Position numbers and translations under genes: made by a program. From a virus: a stretch of DNA of 49,148 nt. Shown one piece after another: positions 16,118 through 24,900 of the stretch. Within the stretch, counting starts at the first letter, position 1. Every line of letters begins with the position of its first letter. Location of the stretch: positions 1-49,148 of the IMG/VR virus record IMGVR_UViG_3300028800_000139, one strand, 5' to 3'. The notes below the pieces were generated by a model. The model searched no databases, had not been told where the DNA came from, and saw only the letters and a list, made by a program, of their open reading frames with translations.

Positions 16118-16146
16118 GGAATAACCGACCCGCCTCAGGTGTTGTG

Positions 16147-16175
16147 CAGCCCCTCCTCTGGAGGGGCTGTACTAT
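16147..16175 (+). terminator. Terminator hairpin abutting the capsid-gene -10 box
   Basis: CAGCCCCTCC (16147-16156) and GGAGGGGCTG (16160-16169) form a perfect 10-bp stem with loop TCT, followed by TACTATTTT. The tail of the terminator is the -10 hexamer of the capsid gene. Confidence 0.85.
16170..16175 (+). promoter_or_regulatory. -10-like hexamer TACTAT, leaderless geometry (capsid gene)
   Basis: Spacer TTTCCGC (7 nt) to the ATG at 16183. The position of a -35 would fall inside the terminator stem, so transcription probably depends on the -10 alone or on another factor. Confidence 0.65.
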
Positions 16176-16182
16176 TTTCCGC

Positions 16183-17439
16183 ATGGCCCAATCCCTTGCG
16201 AACTACGACGCAGCCCTCAAGAACATCTACGCCCCCGGGCTGCGCAACTCGATCAACAACTCCAACCCGATCCTCACCGAAGTCGTGCATGACACGGAGA
16301 ACGTGAGCGGTCGCAAGTGCATCTGGGCGGTTCACTCCGGCCGGTCCGCTTCGACCGGTGCTCGGGCCGAGTTCGGCACGCTGCCGACGGCGGACCGTCA
16401 GCGGTACATCGCCCCCGAGGACGACCTCGCTTACCTGTACCACACCATCAAGGTGTCGGGTCAGGCCAAGCACCTCACCCAGAACAACGCTGGTGCGTTC
16501 GCCAAGGCGCTCGACCAGGAGATGACGGGTGCGGAGAAGGACATCAAGAACGACCTGGCCCGCCAGATGTTCAACGCAGCGGTCACGATCGACGCTGCGC
16601 TGGTTGTCGGTGCGTACGCCCAGTGCTTCACCATCACCGACTCGACGCACATCGTCATCGAGTCGCTGGAGGCGCTCGACGCCGACGCCGCTGCCAACTC
16701 GGCGGACTCGGTGTTCCGGCCGTTCTTCGTCGGGCTCGTGTGCGACACGGTGACACCCGCCACGGGTGCTATCTCGGCCACGTTCACGATCACCGGCATC
16801 ACCAAGTCGACCGGCACGATCCAGACCACGACCAACACGGGTGCGACCGAGGACGACTACATCTTCCGCTCGGGCAACTACGGCGTGGCGGGCGGCGAGG
16901 GCAACGAGATCAACGGCCTTCGCTACCTCACCGGCACGCAGGACTACGCCGGGGTCACGGCGTCGACCAACCCGATCTGGAACGGCAACGCCGTCGGCTC
17001 GACCTCGACCGGCATCAGCGAGAACTTGCTGGAGTCGGCCATCGAGATCGTGCAGACCGACGGCGACGGCTCAACCCCGTCGTTCGCTCTGGCCGAGCAC
17101 TCGCAGGGTCGCAAGCTGGCGGTCATCGCCCAGCAAGCCAAGCGGTTCGCTCCTCCGGCGGTCACGCTGGAAGCGGGCTGGAAGGGCATCGAGGTTGCCG
17201 GGCTCAGCCTGGTCTTCGACCGCTTCTGCCCGACGCAGGACATCTTCGTCCTGACGCCGAGCGAGTTGGCGTGGTTCGTGGGCCTCGACTGGACCTGGGA
17301 CGACGACGACGGCAAGGTGCTCTACAAGGCACTCGACGGGTCGGACGCCGTGGAGGCACGCTTCAAGGCGTACGTCAACCTCCAGACGTACACCCGCAAC
17401 GCTCACACTGCGGTGAAGGCGGCGGTTCCGTCCTTCTAG
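16183..17439 (+). CDS. Major capsid protein
   Basis: A 418-residue protein placed after portal and scaffold and transcribed as a single-gene unit between two terminators, as expected for the most abundant virion protein. The N-terminal arm contains YDAALKNIYAPGLRNSINNS (residues 8-27). A Thr-rich insert around residues 195-235 could be an I-domain-like surface loop. The C-terminal part (FDRFCPTQDIFVLTPSELAW, about residues 344-363) fits the A-domain end of an HK97-type fold. No cleavage site is evident. A miniature relative is encoded at 39033-39569. Confidence 0.85.
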   Translation: MAQSLANYDAALKNIYAPGLRNSINNSNPILTEVVHDTENVSGRKCIWAVHSGRSASTGARAEFGTLPTADRQRYIAPEDDLAYLYHTIKVSGQAKHLTQNNAGAFAKALDQEMTGAEKDIKNDLARQMFNAAVTIDAALVVGAYAQCFTITDSTHIVIESLEALDADAAANSADSVFRPFFVGLVCDTVTPATGAISATFTITGITKSTGTIQTTTNTGATEDDYIFRSGNYGVAGGEGNEINGLRYLTGTQDYAGVTASTNPIWNGNAVGSTSTGISENLLESAIEIVQTDGDGSTPSFALAEHSQGRKLAVIAQQAKRFAPPAVTLEAGWKGIEVAGLSLVFDRFCPTQDIFVLTPSELAWFVGLDWTWDDDDGKVLYKALDGSDAVEARFKAYVNLQTYTRNAHTAVKAAVPSF

Positions 17440-17460
17440 TCGGTGAGCGAGTGAGTGTTG

Positions 17461-17492
17461 AACGGCCCCTCTTCGGAGGGGCCGTTCTCTTT
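17461..17492 (+). terminator. Rho-independent terminator with UUCG tetraloop after the capsid gene
   Basis: AACGGCCCCTC (17461-17471) pairs with GAGGGGCCGTT (17476-17486) around TTCG, an 11-bp stem with an extra-stable tetraloop, followed by CTCTTT. It isolates the capsid transcript from the connector genes. Confidence 0.9.
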
Positions 17493-17499
17493 GTGGGGC

Positions 17500-17505
17500 T
17501 ACACT
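17500..17505 (+). promoter_or_regulatory. -10-like hexamer TACACT, leaderless geometry
   Basis: Spacer GCACGTC (7 nt) to the ATG at 17513, just after a strong terminator. Confidence 0.65.
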
Positions 17506-17512
17506 GCACGTC

Positions 17513-18010
17513 ATGACCCAGGCACAACACGTAAGCGACATGCCCTACGAGGCCGAGGTACTGGCCGACAAGCTGACGATGGGAGATGGCATCATCGGCT
17601 GGAAGGGTGACCCTCGTCTCTCCCTCTTCTGCGGAATCATCGCCGCCCCCAAGACCGGGTACTCCAACCGGGCGGGGCGCTACGTGCGTGAGGGCGAAGT
17701 GCTCGCACGCCGCTGGGAGGTGTGGCGGCACAACGAGGATGGAACCGACACCCGGTTGATCTCTCGGCCGCTGCACCTCCTCCACGAGATCATCCCCGAG
17801 TTGTGCGAGATGGACCCCCGCAACCCCGGCCACACCGGCGTGATGGACCGTATCGAGAAGCACAACGAGAAGGTTGACGCCGAGAAGGAGTACGCCATCG
17901 GCCAGGTGGTTGGCGAGATGACCGAGCACCTCTGGAACGTCGCCCGCACCAAGCTGACCGGCGTCGAGCACTTCCACGCCGTCACCGATCACCACACACC
18001 GAGCGAGTAA
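17513..18010 (+). CDS. Conserved-type head-connector region protein, 165 aa
   Basis: No named family recognised. The central segment has a strand-rich region (GDPRLSLFCGIIAAPKTGYS, WEVWRHNEDGTDTRLISRPL) and the C-terminal half is helical and His-rich. It is the first gene after the capsid and is coupled by TAATG to the nozzle-like protein, so a head-completion or adaptor role is likely but unproven. Confidence 0.7.
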   Translation: MTQAQHVSDMPYEAEVLADKLTMGDGIIGWKGDPRLSLFCGIIAAPKTGYSNRAGRYVREGEVLARRWEVWRHNEDGTDTRLISRPLHLLHEIIPELCEMDPRNPGHTGVMDRIEKHNEKVDAEKEYAIGQVVGEMTEHLWNVARTKLTGVEHFHAVTDHHTPSE

Positions 18011-19545
18011 TGCCGGTCAACACCCACCTCACCTGGGTGGAGGTGAGCGACTTCACCTCGGGCCTGTGGGACGTAGAGAGCCCGGCGGAGTTGCTCTCCG
18101 ACAAGCAGGCGTTCAGCGTGCTCACCGACTGGGAGCCGCAGATCGAAGGTGGGCTGCGTGCGTTCTACACCGGCACGTCGCTCGACGTGTCCACGATCGG
18201 TAGCTCGTCCTCGCAAGTTGCGACGGGCATCTTTTCTCGTGGTGGTGCAGTCGGCACCGCCGGTCAGGACAACGACCAGTTCCTCGCCACGATCAACCCG
18301 GCCAACGGGCGTGCGCACCTGTACCGCATGGACCTCGCCAACGGTGACACCGGCTGGACCTCGATGTGGGACGACGGCAGCGACGACGCCACGGTCGTAT
18401 CGCAGGTGAGCGAGTTCGTGCAGTTCGTGCAGAACAACGGCGACACCTGGCTCATGTGGGTCAAGCGTGGCGGCAACAACCAAGGCGTGTACTCGATCAA
18501 GGTTGCATCCGGTGCGTCCGACACGAGCAACACCACCGCCGCAGCGAGCGTGTCGAAGCGGTACGCCACCATCGGCCCCATCGTCACGTCGCAAGGCCGC
18601 TTCCTATGGGCCGACGGCCGCAACATCAACTGGTCCGACCTCGGCTCGATCCTCTACGCCGCAGGCGACGGTGCGAACACGCAGCAGATCGGTGAGGGTG
18701 AGCCCGACGGCATCATCGGCATGCTCTCGCAGCGTGCGCCCGCAGACCTGCTCGTCGGCTTGGCCGGTGCGCCTTGGTACGAGATCAACGGCAGCATCGC
18801 TGACGTGGGCGTGCCGATCCGTGCGATGGGTGACGACCACCACCAACGCATCCACTTCCAGAAGCCCTGCCGTGTGCCGGGAGGCATCGCCTTCATCGAG
18901 CCCGGCGGGCGCATCTACATCACCGACGGCAACACGTTCACGTCGCTCTCGGACCCCATCGGCCGCTTCGACATCGACACCGGCAGCAACCTCGGCCCCG
19001 GCCAACTGGCCTTCCTGAACGACTACATCTTCGCCCCTGGCGGGCGTGTCTATGACATGCGCACCAAGGCATGGTTCCGCTGCTCGTTCATGCACGACTC
19101 GGCGTACCACCACGGTGTGCAGAGTGGCCGTGTGTACTGCTGCAACAGCGGCCCCGGCTTGGAGGCTGGTTACATTCGCCTCTACGAAGGCGGCGCTTCG
19201 CTCTCTCGTTCATCGAGCGCATCGTTCCAGACGGTGCCGTTCTCGGACGCCAACGGCAAGAACGTGCGCATGCGTGAGTTGCAGGTGCTCGCCAAGAACT
19301 ACGCAGCCACCACCTACGTGGCGACGGTGATCGACAGCCGGGACGTGGTGGTGGCGAAGTTCACCATCGCATCGAAGCCTGCCGGTCGGCACATGCACTC
19401 GTTCCTGTTCCCCGACGTTGGCGACCACTACCTCTCGATCGCACTGACCGCCTCGTGCGACGACAACACGAGCGAGGCTCCGACCGTCGAGCGTGTGCGC
19501 TTCGGCTTCGGTCCCAACAACCTCATCGGCAACTCCTCCGAGTAG
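18010..19545 (+). CDS. Tail nozzle / hub protein, beta-propeller-like, 511 aa
   Basis: Strand-rich throughout with repeated blade-like units (GRFLWADGRNINWSDLG, GGIAFIEPGGRIYITDG, NDYIFAPGGRVYDMRTKAWF), typical of the propeller nozzle proteins of short-tailed phages (P22 gp10 or T7 gp12 role). It would form the tail tip through which DNA leaves. Followed directly by the adaptor protein gene. Assignment is by architecture and gene order, not by a diagnostic motif. Its stop TAG is part of the next -10-like hexamer. Confidence 0.65.
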   Translation: MPVNTHLTWVEVSDFTSGLWDVESPAELLSDKQAFSVLTDWEPQIEGGLRAFYTGTSLDVSTIGSSSSQVATGIFSRGGAVGTAGQDNDQFLATINPANGRAHLYRMDLANGDTGWTSMWDDGSDDATVVSQVSEFVQFVQNNGDTWLMWVKRGGNNQGVYSIKVASGASDTSNTTAAASVSKRYATIGPIVTSQGRFLWADGRNINWSDLGSILYAAGDGANTQQIGEGEPDGIIGMLSQRAPADLLVGLAGAPWYEINGSIADVGVPIRAMGDDHHQRIHFQKPCRVPGGIAFIEPGGRIYITDGNTFTSLSDPIGRFDIDTGSNLGPGQLAFLNDYIFAPGGRVYDMRTKAWFRCSFMHDSAYHHGVQSGRVYCCNSGPGLEAGYIRLYEGGASLSRSSSASFQTVPFSDANGKNVRMRELQVLAKNYAATTYVATVIDSRDVVVAKFTIASKPAGRHMHSFLFPDVGDHYLSIALTASCDDNTSEAPTVERVRFGFGPNNLIGNSSE

Positions 19546-19548
19546 GCT
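19543..19548 (+). promoter_or_regulatory. -10-like hexamer TAGGCT, leaderless geometry (GTG start)
   Basis: Seven bases before the GTG at 19556. Shares the stop TAG (19543-19545). It is the only leaderless-type start in the window that uses GTG. Confidence 0.6.
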
Positions 19549-19555
19549 GGACCCC

Positions 19556-20419
19556 GTGACCACCGCATCCACGCTCATCGCCCAGGCCGCAGTGCGGTAC
19601 AAGGACCCGTCCAACGCCGTCATCTCGGCGGGGCAGTGGCTCCAGTACCTCAACCAGTGCTACTCCGACGTGAACGAAGCGAGCCCGCTGTGGCCGTGGC
19701 TGGAGTCGGCGGAGGAGACGGTGACCGTACTCGCCGGGCAGCGCAGCGGTGCGCTCCCGGCCAACGTGTTCCAGGTCAACTGGGCGTACGACACCACCGA
19801 CGACTACCGGCTGGTCGACCAGCAGGGCCGTGGCGACCAGTGGCACCAGGACCACCTACGCAGCGAGACGGGGCAGCCCGTCACCTATCGGCTGCGTGCG
19901 AACGTGCTGGAGTTGTTCCCTGCGCCACTCGTGAACACCACGGTGGTGTGCGAGTGCGTGGAGTACCCGGCCGACCTCGGCACTGTGACGACCACGGTGT
20001 ACGGCATCGCAGGCGCAGCGGCCGGTGACCACACCGTGACCGGCATCGCCGTCGGTGACCAACTCATCTCGGTCGTGGCGGTCAACGACACCACGCACGC
20101 ATCGACTGACGTGACGAGCGAGTACACGGTGACCGTGACGAATACGATCAACAACTCGGGCGGCACCTCGTCGGTGGGCTCGCACCTCGTCGTGACGGCG
20201 CAGCGCCCGAGCACCACGGGCTCGCCCGTGTACCCCTCGATCTACCACAGCGACCTGCTTGACGGGATGCTCGCCCTGGCGTACTTGGACGAGGGCAACG
20301 ACAAGATGTACGGGCTGCTCTGGCCCAAGTTTGAGGCGTCGATCACGCAGATGCGTGCCGACATGCTGCTGTACCGGTCGGAGACGAACCCTCCGATCCG
20401 TGACACGTTCTGGTCGTAG
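19556..20419 (+). CDS. Head-tail adaptor / tail tube A-like protein with inserted Ig-like domain, 287 aa
   Basis: Residues 1-135 (LIAQAAVRYKD...WLQYLNQCYSDVNEASPLWPWLES) and the last 60 residues (YHSDLLDGMLALAYLDEGNDKMY...) resemble the adaptor proteins below the portal in short-tailed phages (P22 gp4 or T7 gp11 role). Between them, residues about 140-215 are a Thr/Val-rich domain nearly duplicating the one in the 158-aa protein at 4576-5052. The insertion projects a beta domain from the connector. The GTG start is supported by a leaderless-type hexamer. Confidence 0.7.
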   Translation: MTTASTLIAQAAVRYKDPSNAVISAGQWLQYLNQCYSDVNEASPLWPWLESAEETVTVLAGQRSGALPANVFQVNWAYDTTDDYRLVDQQGRGDQWHQDHLRSETGQPVTYRLRANVLELFPAPLVNTTVVCECVEYPADLGTVTTTVYGIAGAAAGDHTVTGIAVGDQLISVVAVNDTTHASTDVTSEYTVTVTNTINNSGGTSSVGSHLVVTAQRPSTTGSPVYPSIYHSDLLDGMLALAYLDEGNDKMYGLLWPKFEASITQMRADMLLYRSETNPPIRDTFWS

Positions 20420-20420
20420 G

Positions 20421-20426
20421 TACACT
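20421..20426 (+). promoter_or_regulatory. -10-like hexamer TACACT, leaderless geometry
   Basis: Spacer GAGCGC (6 nt) to the ATG at 20433. No -35 or ribosome site. Confidence 0.6.
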
Positions 20427-20432
20427 GAGCGC

Positions 20433-20771
20433 ATGGCCGCAACCGTTCCCACCTACCAGCCCCCCGGCGGTGCTGCTTCGGCGTACACGCTCGGGGCGAG
20501 CGACCTTATGAACGCCCAGACCACGCAGGGCCAAGGCAACTACCAGCTTGGTGCGCTGGAGAGCAACGCCAAGGACGAGCAGATCCCGCAGATGGAAGAC
20601 GCTGCCGGTGCCAACGGGCGCTGGTTCGGCGGACCTCGGCGTGTGGCTGAGGGCAACATGGACCGCTCGATCAAGGACCAGGGCTTCAACATCTACTCGG
20701 GCATGTTCGACGCCATGAACCAGATGACGTACAACCAGGGCGCTGCGGCAATCGGCTACACCACGGCCTAA
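20433..20771 (+). CDS. Putative internal/ejection protein, 112 aa
   Basis: Gln/Asn/Gly/Ala-rich with helical segments and no membrane span (NAQTTQGQGNYQLGALESNAKDEQ, NIYSGMFDAMNQMTYNQGAAA). Small proteins of this composition just upstream of giant internal proteins are common in podoviruses and are often ejected with DNA. The role is inferred from position only. Confidence 0.65.
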   Translation: MAATVPTYQPPGGAASAYTLGASDLMNAQTTQGQGNYQLGALESNAKDEQIPQMEDAAGANGRWFGGPRRVAEGNMDRSIKDQGFNIYSGMFDAMNQMTYNQGAAAIGYTTA

Positions 20772-20776
20772 GCGGG

Positions 20777-20782
20777 TACACT
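20777..20782 (+). promoter_or_regulatory. -10-like hexamer TACACT, leaderless geometry
   Basis: Spacer GCCCTGC (7 nt) to the ATG at 20790. Confidence 0.6.
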
Positions 20783-20789
20783 GCCCTGC

Positions 20790-21983
20790 ATGGCAGGAAC
20801 CGTACCCAGTGCATCCCCGGCGGCAGCGCCGGGCACATTCGTCGGCCCCAACGGGCAGACGTACTCTCTGCCGACCGGCTACACCCCGCCCACGCCGACC
20901 GCCTCGGCCGGTCCGCTGAGCCCCGGCGTTCCGCCGTCGACCCCCGACACGAACCCCAAGGACTACGAGGGCGGGGTGGTGCCGTACACCGTCTCCTCGC
21001 AGGTGCCGGGCTCGGGCTCTACGCCCTGGTCGCCGTACGGCCCCACCTCCGGCCCCGGTGCCAACCCGCCGGTCGCTCCGCACAACGACGGCACGCCGAA
21101 CTCGGCGCTCCCCAACCCCGACAACCAGTACGTGGATGCGTTCAACGCCCACATGGGGGAGATGCGCCAGGCGATCGACAACCAGCTTGCGTCCTCGGTT
21201 CAGCAACTCGGCGCACGGCGTGACGCTGCTGCGGCTGTAGTAGCTGGGCTCCCGGCGGCGTTCGCCAAGCACCTCGCTGCTGCGAAGGTCGACGCCGGTA
21301 CGCTGGCGCACACGCTCGGCGGCACCGTCGGCGGACGGCAGGCCATCGGTGCGAACGACAACGACAAGCTGGCAGGCGCTGCGATCAGCGGGGGCAACGC
21401 CGCTGCGTTGGACACCGTGCCGCTGCTCAACCTCGGCAACACCGCCAACTACGGAGCCGGGCTCGATACGCTCAACGCTGCGCACACCGACGCCATCTCC
21501 AACCTCGACCAAGCAGCGATGAACTTCGACGCCTCGCAGGCATCGCAGGCATCGAGCCTCGCCGGGCAGAAGTCGATGTGGACGCTGGAGCACACGCAGA
21601 TCGACCCGACGACCGGGCAGCCGATGTACGACAAGAACGGCAACCCGATCCTCAGCAACGGCGGCACGCCTCCGACGCAGACGCAACTCGACACGCAGGC
21701 GCAGAACCGTGGGTACACCGACTCCAACGGCATGGCGACTGGTGCGAAGGTGGCGACGGCAATCCTCTCGCACGAGAAGGGGCTCACCAACGTGCCGCCC
21801 ACGTCGACCGCAGCGTCAAGCTGGAAGTCGTGGACGCCTGCGCAGCAAGCTGGCTACATGAACGCCGTCAACCAGGCGCTCTCCTCGGTGAAGGTGGACG
21901 ACATTCACAACGTGAAGCAGTACCTCGCAGACCAGGGGCTCATCTACGGCCCGGCATTCGGTATCAAGTCGATCACGGGATAG
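20790..21983 (+). CDS. Putative internal/ejection protein, 397 aa
   Basis: The first 110 residues are Pro/Gly-rich and disordered. From about residue 115 the sequence is helical (NAHMGEMRQAIDNQLASSVQQLG..., HTDAISNLDQAAMNFDASQASQA). The C-terminus has a compact domain with KVDDIHNVKQYLADQGLIYG. It lies between the 112-aa protein and the giant protein and is probably a second component ejected into the cell. The giant gene starts 3 nt after its stop with no independent hexamer, so the two are likely cotranscribed. Confidence 0.65.
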   Translation: MAGTVPSASPAAAPGTFVGPNGQTYSLPTGYTPPTPTASAGPLSPGVPPSTPDTNPKDYEGGVVPYTVSSQVPGSGSTPWSPYGPTSGPGANPPVAPHNDGTPNSALPNPDNQYVDAFNAHMGEMRQAIDNQLASSVQQLGARRDAAAAVVAGLPAAFAKHLAAAKVDAGTLAHTLGGTVGGRQAIGANDNDKLAGAAISGGNAAALDTVPLLNLGNTANYGAGLDTLNAAHTDAISNLDQAAMNFDASQASQASSLAGQKSMWTLEHTQIDPTTGQPMYDKNGNPILSNGGTPPTQTQLDTQAQNRGYTDSNGMATGAKVATAILSHEKGLTNVPPTSTAASSWKSWTPAQQAGYMNAVNQALSSVKVDDIHNVKQYLADQGLIYGPAFGIKSITG

Positions 21984-21986
21984 GCC

Positions 21987-24900
21987 ATGACATCTGTAGA
22001 CCTGACTCTCGGCGGCGTCTCCTCGACCGGCGGGTCGAGCAGCACTGTGCCCGGACTCGGTGGCGGTGGCACCGCTGCTGACTTCTACAAGATCGGTGGT
22101 GGCAGCAGCGGCTCATCGCCGTGGGGCTGGAACCCGATCACCGACCTCGGTAACGCAGCGCACGCTGCGTACGACTACCTGAACCCGGTCGGCGCAGTCA
22201 AGTCGTTCGTCACCGGCATCGGCTCGTCACTCGGTGAGCCCATCGTCAACGTCGGCCGTGCCGTCGGTGACATCGCCACCGGCAACACCGACGCCGCAGG
22301 ACGTGCAGCGATCGACGCCGTGCGTGGCGTGGGTGACATCGGTGGTCAGACGATCACCGGCTTGCAGAACCTGGGCGCTGATGCGTTCCACGCAGTCGGC
22401 ACGGTGCCGGGGCTGGAGCAGGTGAGCAACCAGTACGACCAGTTCATGCAGCGTGAGAACTTGCTGATGTCGCACTTCGTCGGGTTCTCCGACGCCGAGC
22501 GCCAGCAACTCGCAGGTGTGCCCGACGCCAACGGCTACGTGCGTGGCGCTGCGCCGAGCGACGTGATCCAGCAGGCCGAGCACGGCGGGCTCGCCTCCGC
22601 CGTCATCGGCCACCTCGGCACCCTGGCGATGGTGGCCGGGCCGGTTGCGAGCATGACCGGCGCTGCGGCCGAGACGACGACGGGCGCTGCTGCCTCTGCG
22701 TTGGAGGCAGGCGACACCGCTCTCTCGCACCCGCTCATCAACTCGATCGCAGAGGGCGCTGCGCACCCCTACCGTTTCATCTCCGAGCAGACTGCCGGGT
22801 TCCTCAAGGCCAACCAGCTTGAGGCCGCAGGCCAGGCGCTCCAAGGTGTCACCGACGCCGTGAGCGGTATCCGCACACCTACGCCGGTCACCGCACCCAC
22901 GCACATGACGCCGGAGGATCACGCTGCCGTGACCGCCTCGATGGACCCGCAGGTTGCGGGTGCTGAGGCGATGACGGCTTCGCACACGGTCATGACGGCA
23001 CCCGCCGACTCGGGCAGTCTCTTCGCTGAGGCCGGGCTCGGTGTGCCGCCGGGCACCACACGGTTCAGCCGTGTCGGTGCGCCGGGCTCGGAGTACGTCG
23101 AGGGCTTGCCCAACCCGAGCCGTGCGAGCGGCACGAGCGCAGCCGACATGGGCCGTGTCCACACGGTCGACGTGCCGAGCGACGTGGCGGCGACGTTGCC
23201 TCGTGGACCCAACGGCGAAGTGACGATCCCCGACGAGTACATCAAGTCGAACGGGCAGGAGCGTGCGAGCACGCCGAACCCCACGAAGATCAAGGTGCCG
23301 AACCGGATGAACCCGGACGGCACGATGCGCACGAAGAGTCAGATGGCTGACGACGCTGCGCAGTTGCACGATGAGGAACGCCAGGCTGCGGAGAGCGCCC
23401 CGACCCTGGTGGCCGAAGACCGTGCCGGTCAGCGCATCGCAATGCCGCCGCCCGCATGGGCGCAGCGTGTGGCGCAGGCGTTGCCCGACTCGATGAACCG
23501 TGTGCTCGCAAAGGTTGCCAACGGCACCGTCGACAAGGTGGCGTTCAAGGAGTTGCAGCGCAACGTGCAGCAGTTCGCTGAGCGTGCGCAGCAGCATGGC
23601 CGCTCGTCGGCGTTCATGCACGCCGGGCAGGCAGCCGCCGACATCATCTGGTCCGCCAACCGCAGCCTCGATCCCGAGAAGGTGTCGCAGGCGCTCGGCC
23701 AGGAGATCATCAAGCGGGTCAACGGTGACATGCTCACGCAGAACTTCGTCAACCGGGAACTCTCCCCCGGCGACCCGTTGCCCGAGCCGATCCTCAAGGC
23801 GCTGCTGGAGAAGGCCGGGGCGAACTACCCCGGCGTCACCTCCGACATGACAGCCGGGCTCAGCGATGCGCAGAAGACGCAGTTGGAAGCGACGATCCAA
23901 GCGGGCGTCGAGCAGTACAAGGCCGACACGTTGCAGACGATGCAGACGTTGCTGTCCACACGGTACGGCGCACGAGGCTTGGAGTCGCAACTCCTCGACC
24001 CCAACGAGGTGGTCATGTCCGCCAAGGACGTGGCGCTGTACCGCAAGGCGATGGGTGACCTGCGCAGGGAGCAGGTGTGGCGGGGCAAGTTGCCCGACCT
24101 CATCCAGCGCAACCAGCAGCAGGCGATCCAGTCAGCGTGGCACGGCAACCGTATCGCTGACTCGCTCGTGCGTTTGCAGGACCGCATCGGCATCAACCAC
24201 CAGACCATCGAGGATCTCCACCAGGGTGTCGCACCCGGGCTCAAGGACGATGCCTCGATCGCAGCGTCTGCGCACGCACTGCTCGATGACGCTGCTCGTA
24301 CGGAGGCAGCCGGTGGACGGTGGGGCGCAACGCTCGACGCCGGAACCGGCGAGGCCATCCACCCCACGCTCGGTCACACTGTGGCGACGGCGCACCAGGC
24401 GACGATCGACGCTGCCACGTTTGAGGCGGACCCGGTGGGTGCGATCCAGAACGCCATCCTCCACCCGCATAACACCGACGGCTCGACCAACTACGACCCC
24501 AACTCGCTGTGGGGTGGCACCGACGCACACCTCACGGTGAGCAAGTCGCCCGACGGCACGAGCTACAACATCGACATCACGCAGCACACCCTCAACGGTG
24601 TGCCGATGAACGTGATGCAGGCGAGCACACTGGGCGAGGCGTTTGAGCAGCCGAGCATCCACATCAACGCAAGCGGCGAAGACCTCCCGCTCTCCGAGCA
24701 CCCGCTCGACCAGGCCATCGCTGCGCACTACCTCGATCAGATCATGGACCCGTCCTCGCCGGTCAACACCATGTGGAACACGGCGCAGGCGACGGCGCAG
24801 GAAGTCGGCATCCCGCAGCACCAGTTGCTGCGTGAGTTCAACAACCGCATGCTCATGGACTACGCCTTCGCCCAGCGCAGCAGCCTCCACGAGATCGGTG

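Noticed and set aside
22227-23990. 587-codon open frame on the - strand
   Set aside because: It is the mirror of the giant + strand gene in GC-rich DNA: Arg/His/Leu-biased composition, no ribosome site and no family. The same applies to long - frames at 4563-5918, 6127-7488, 12238-13893, 20343-21773 and 25734-26864.
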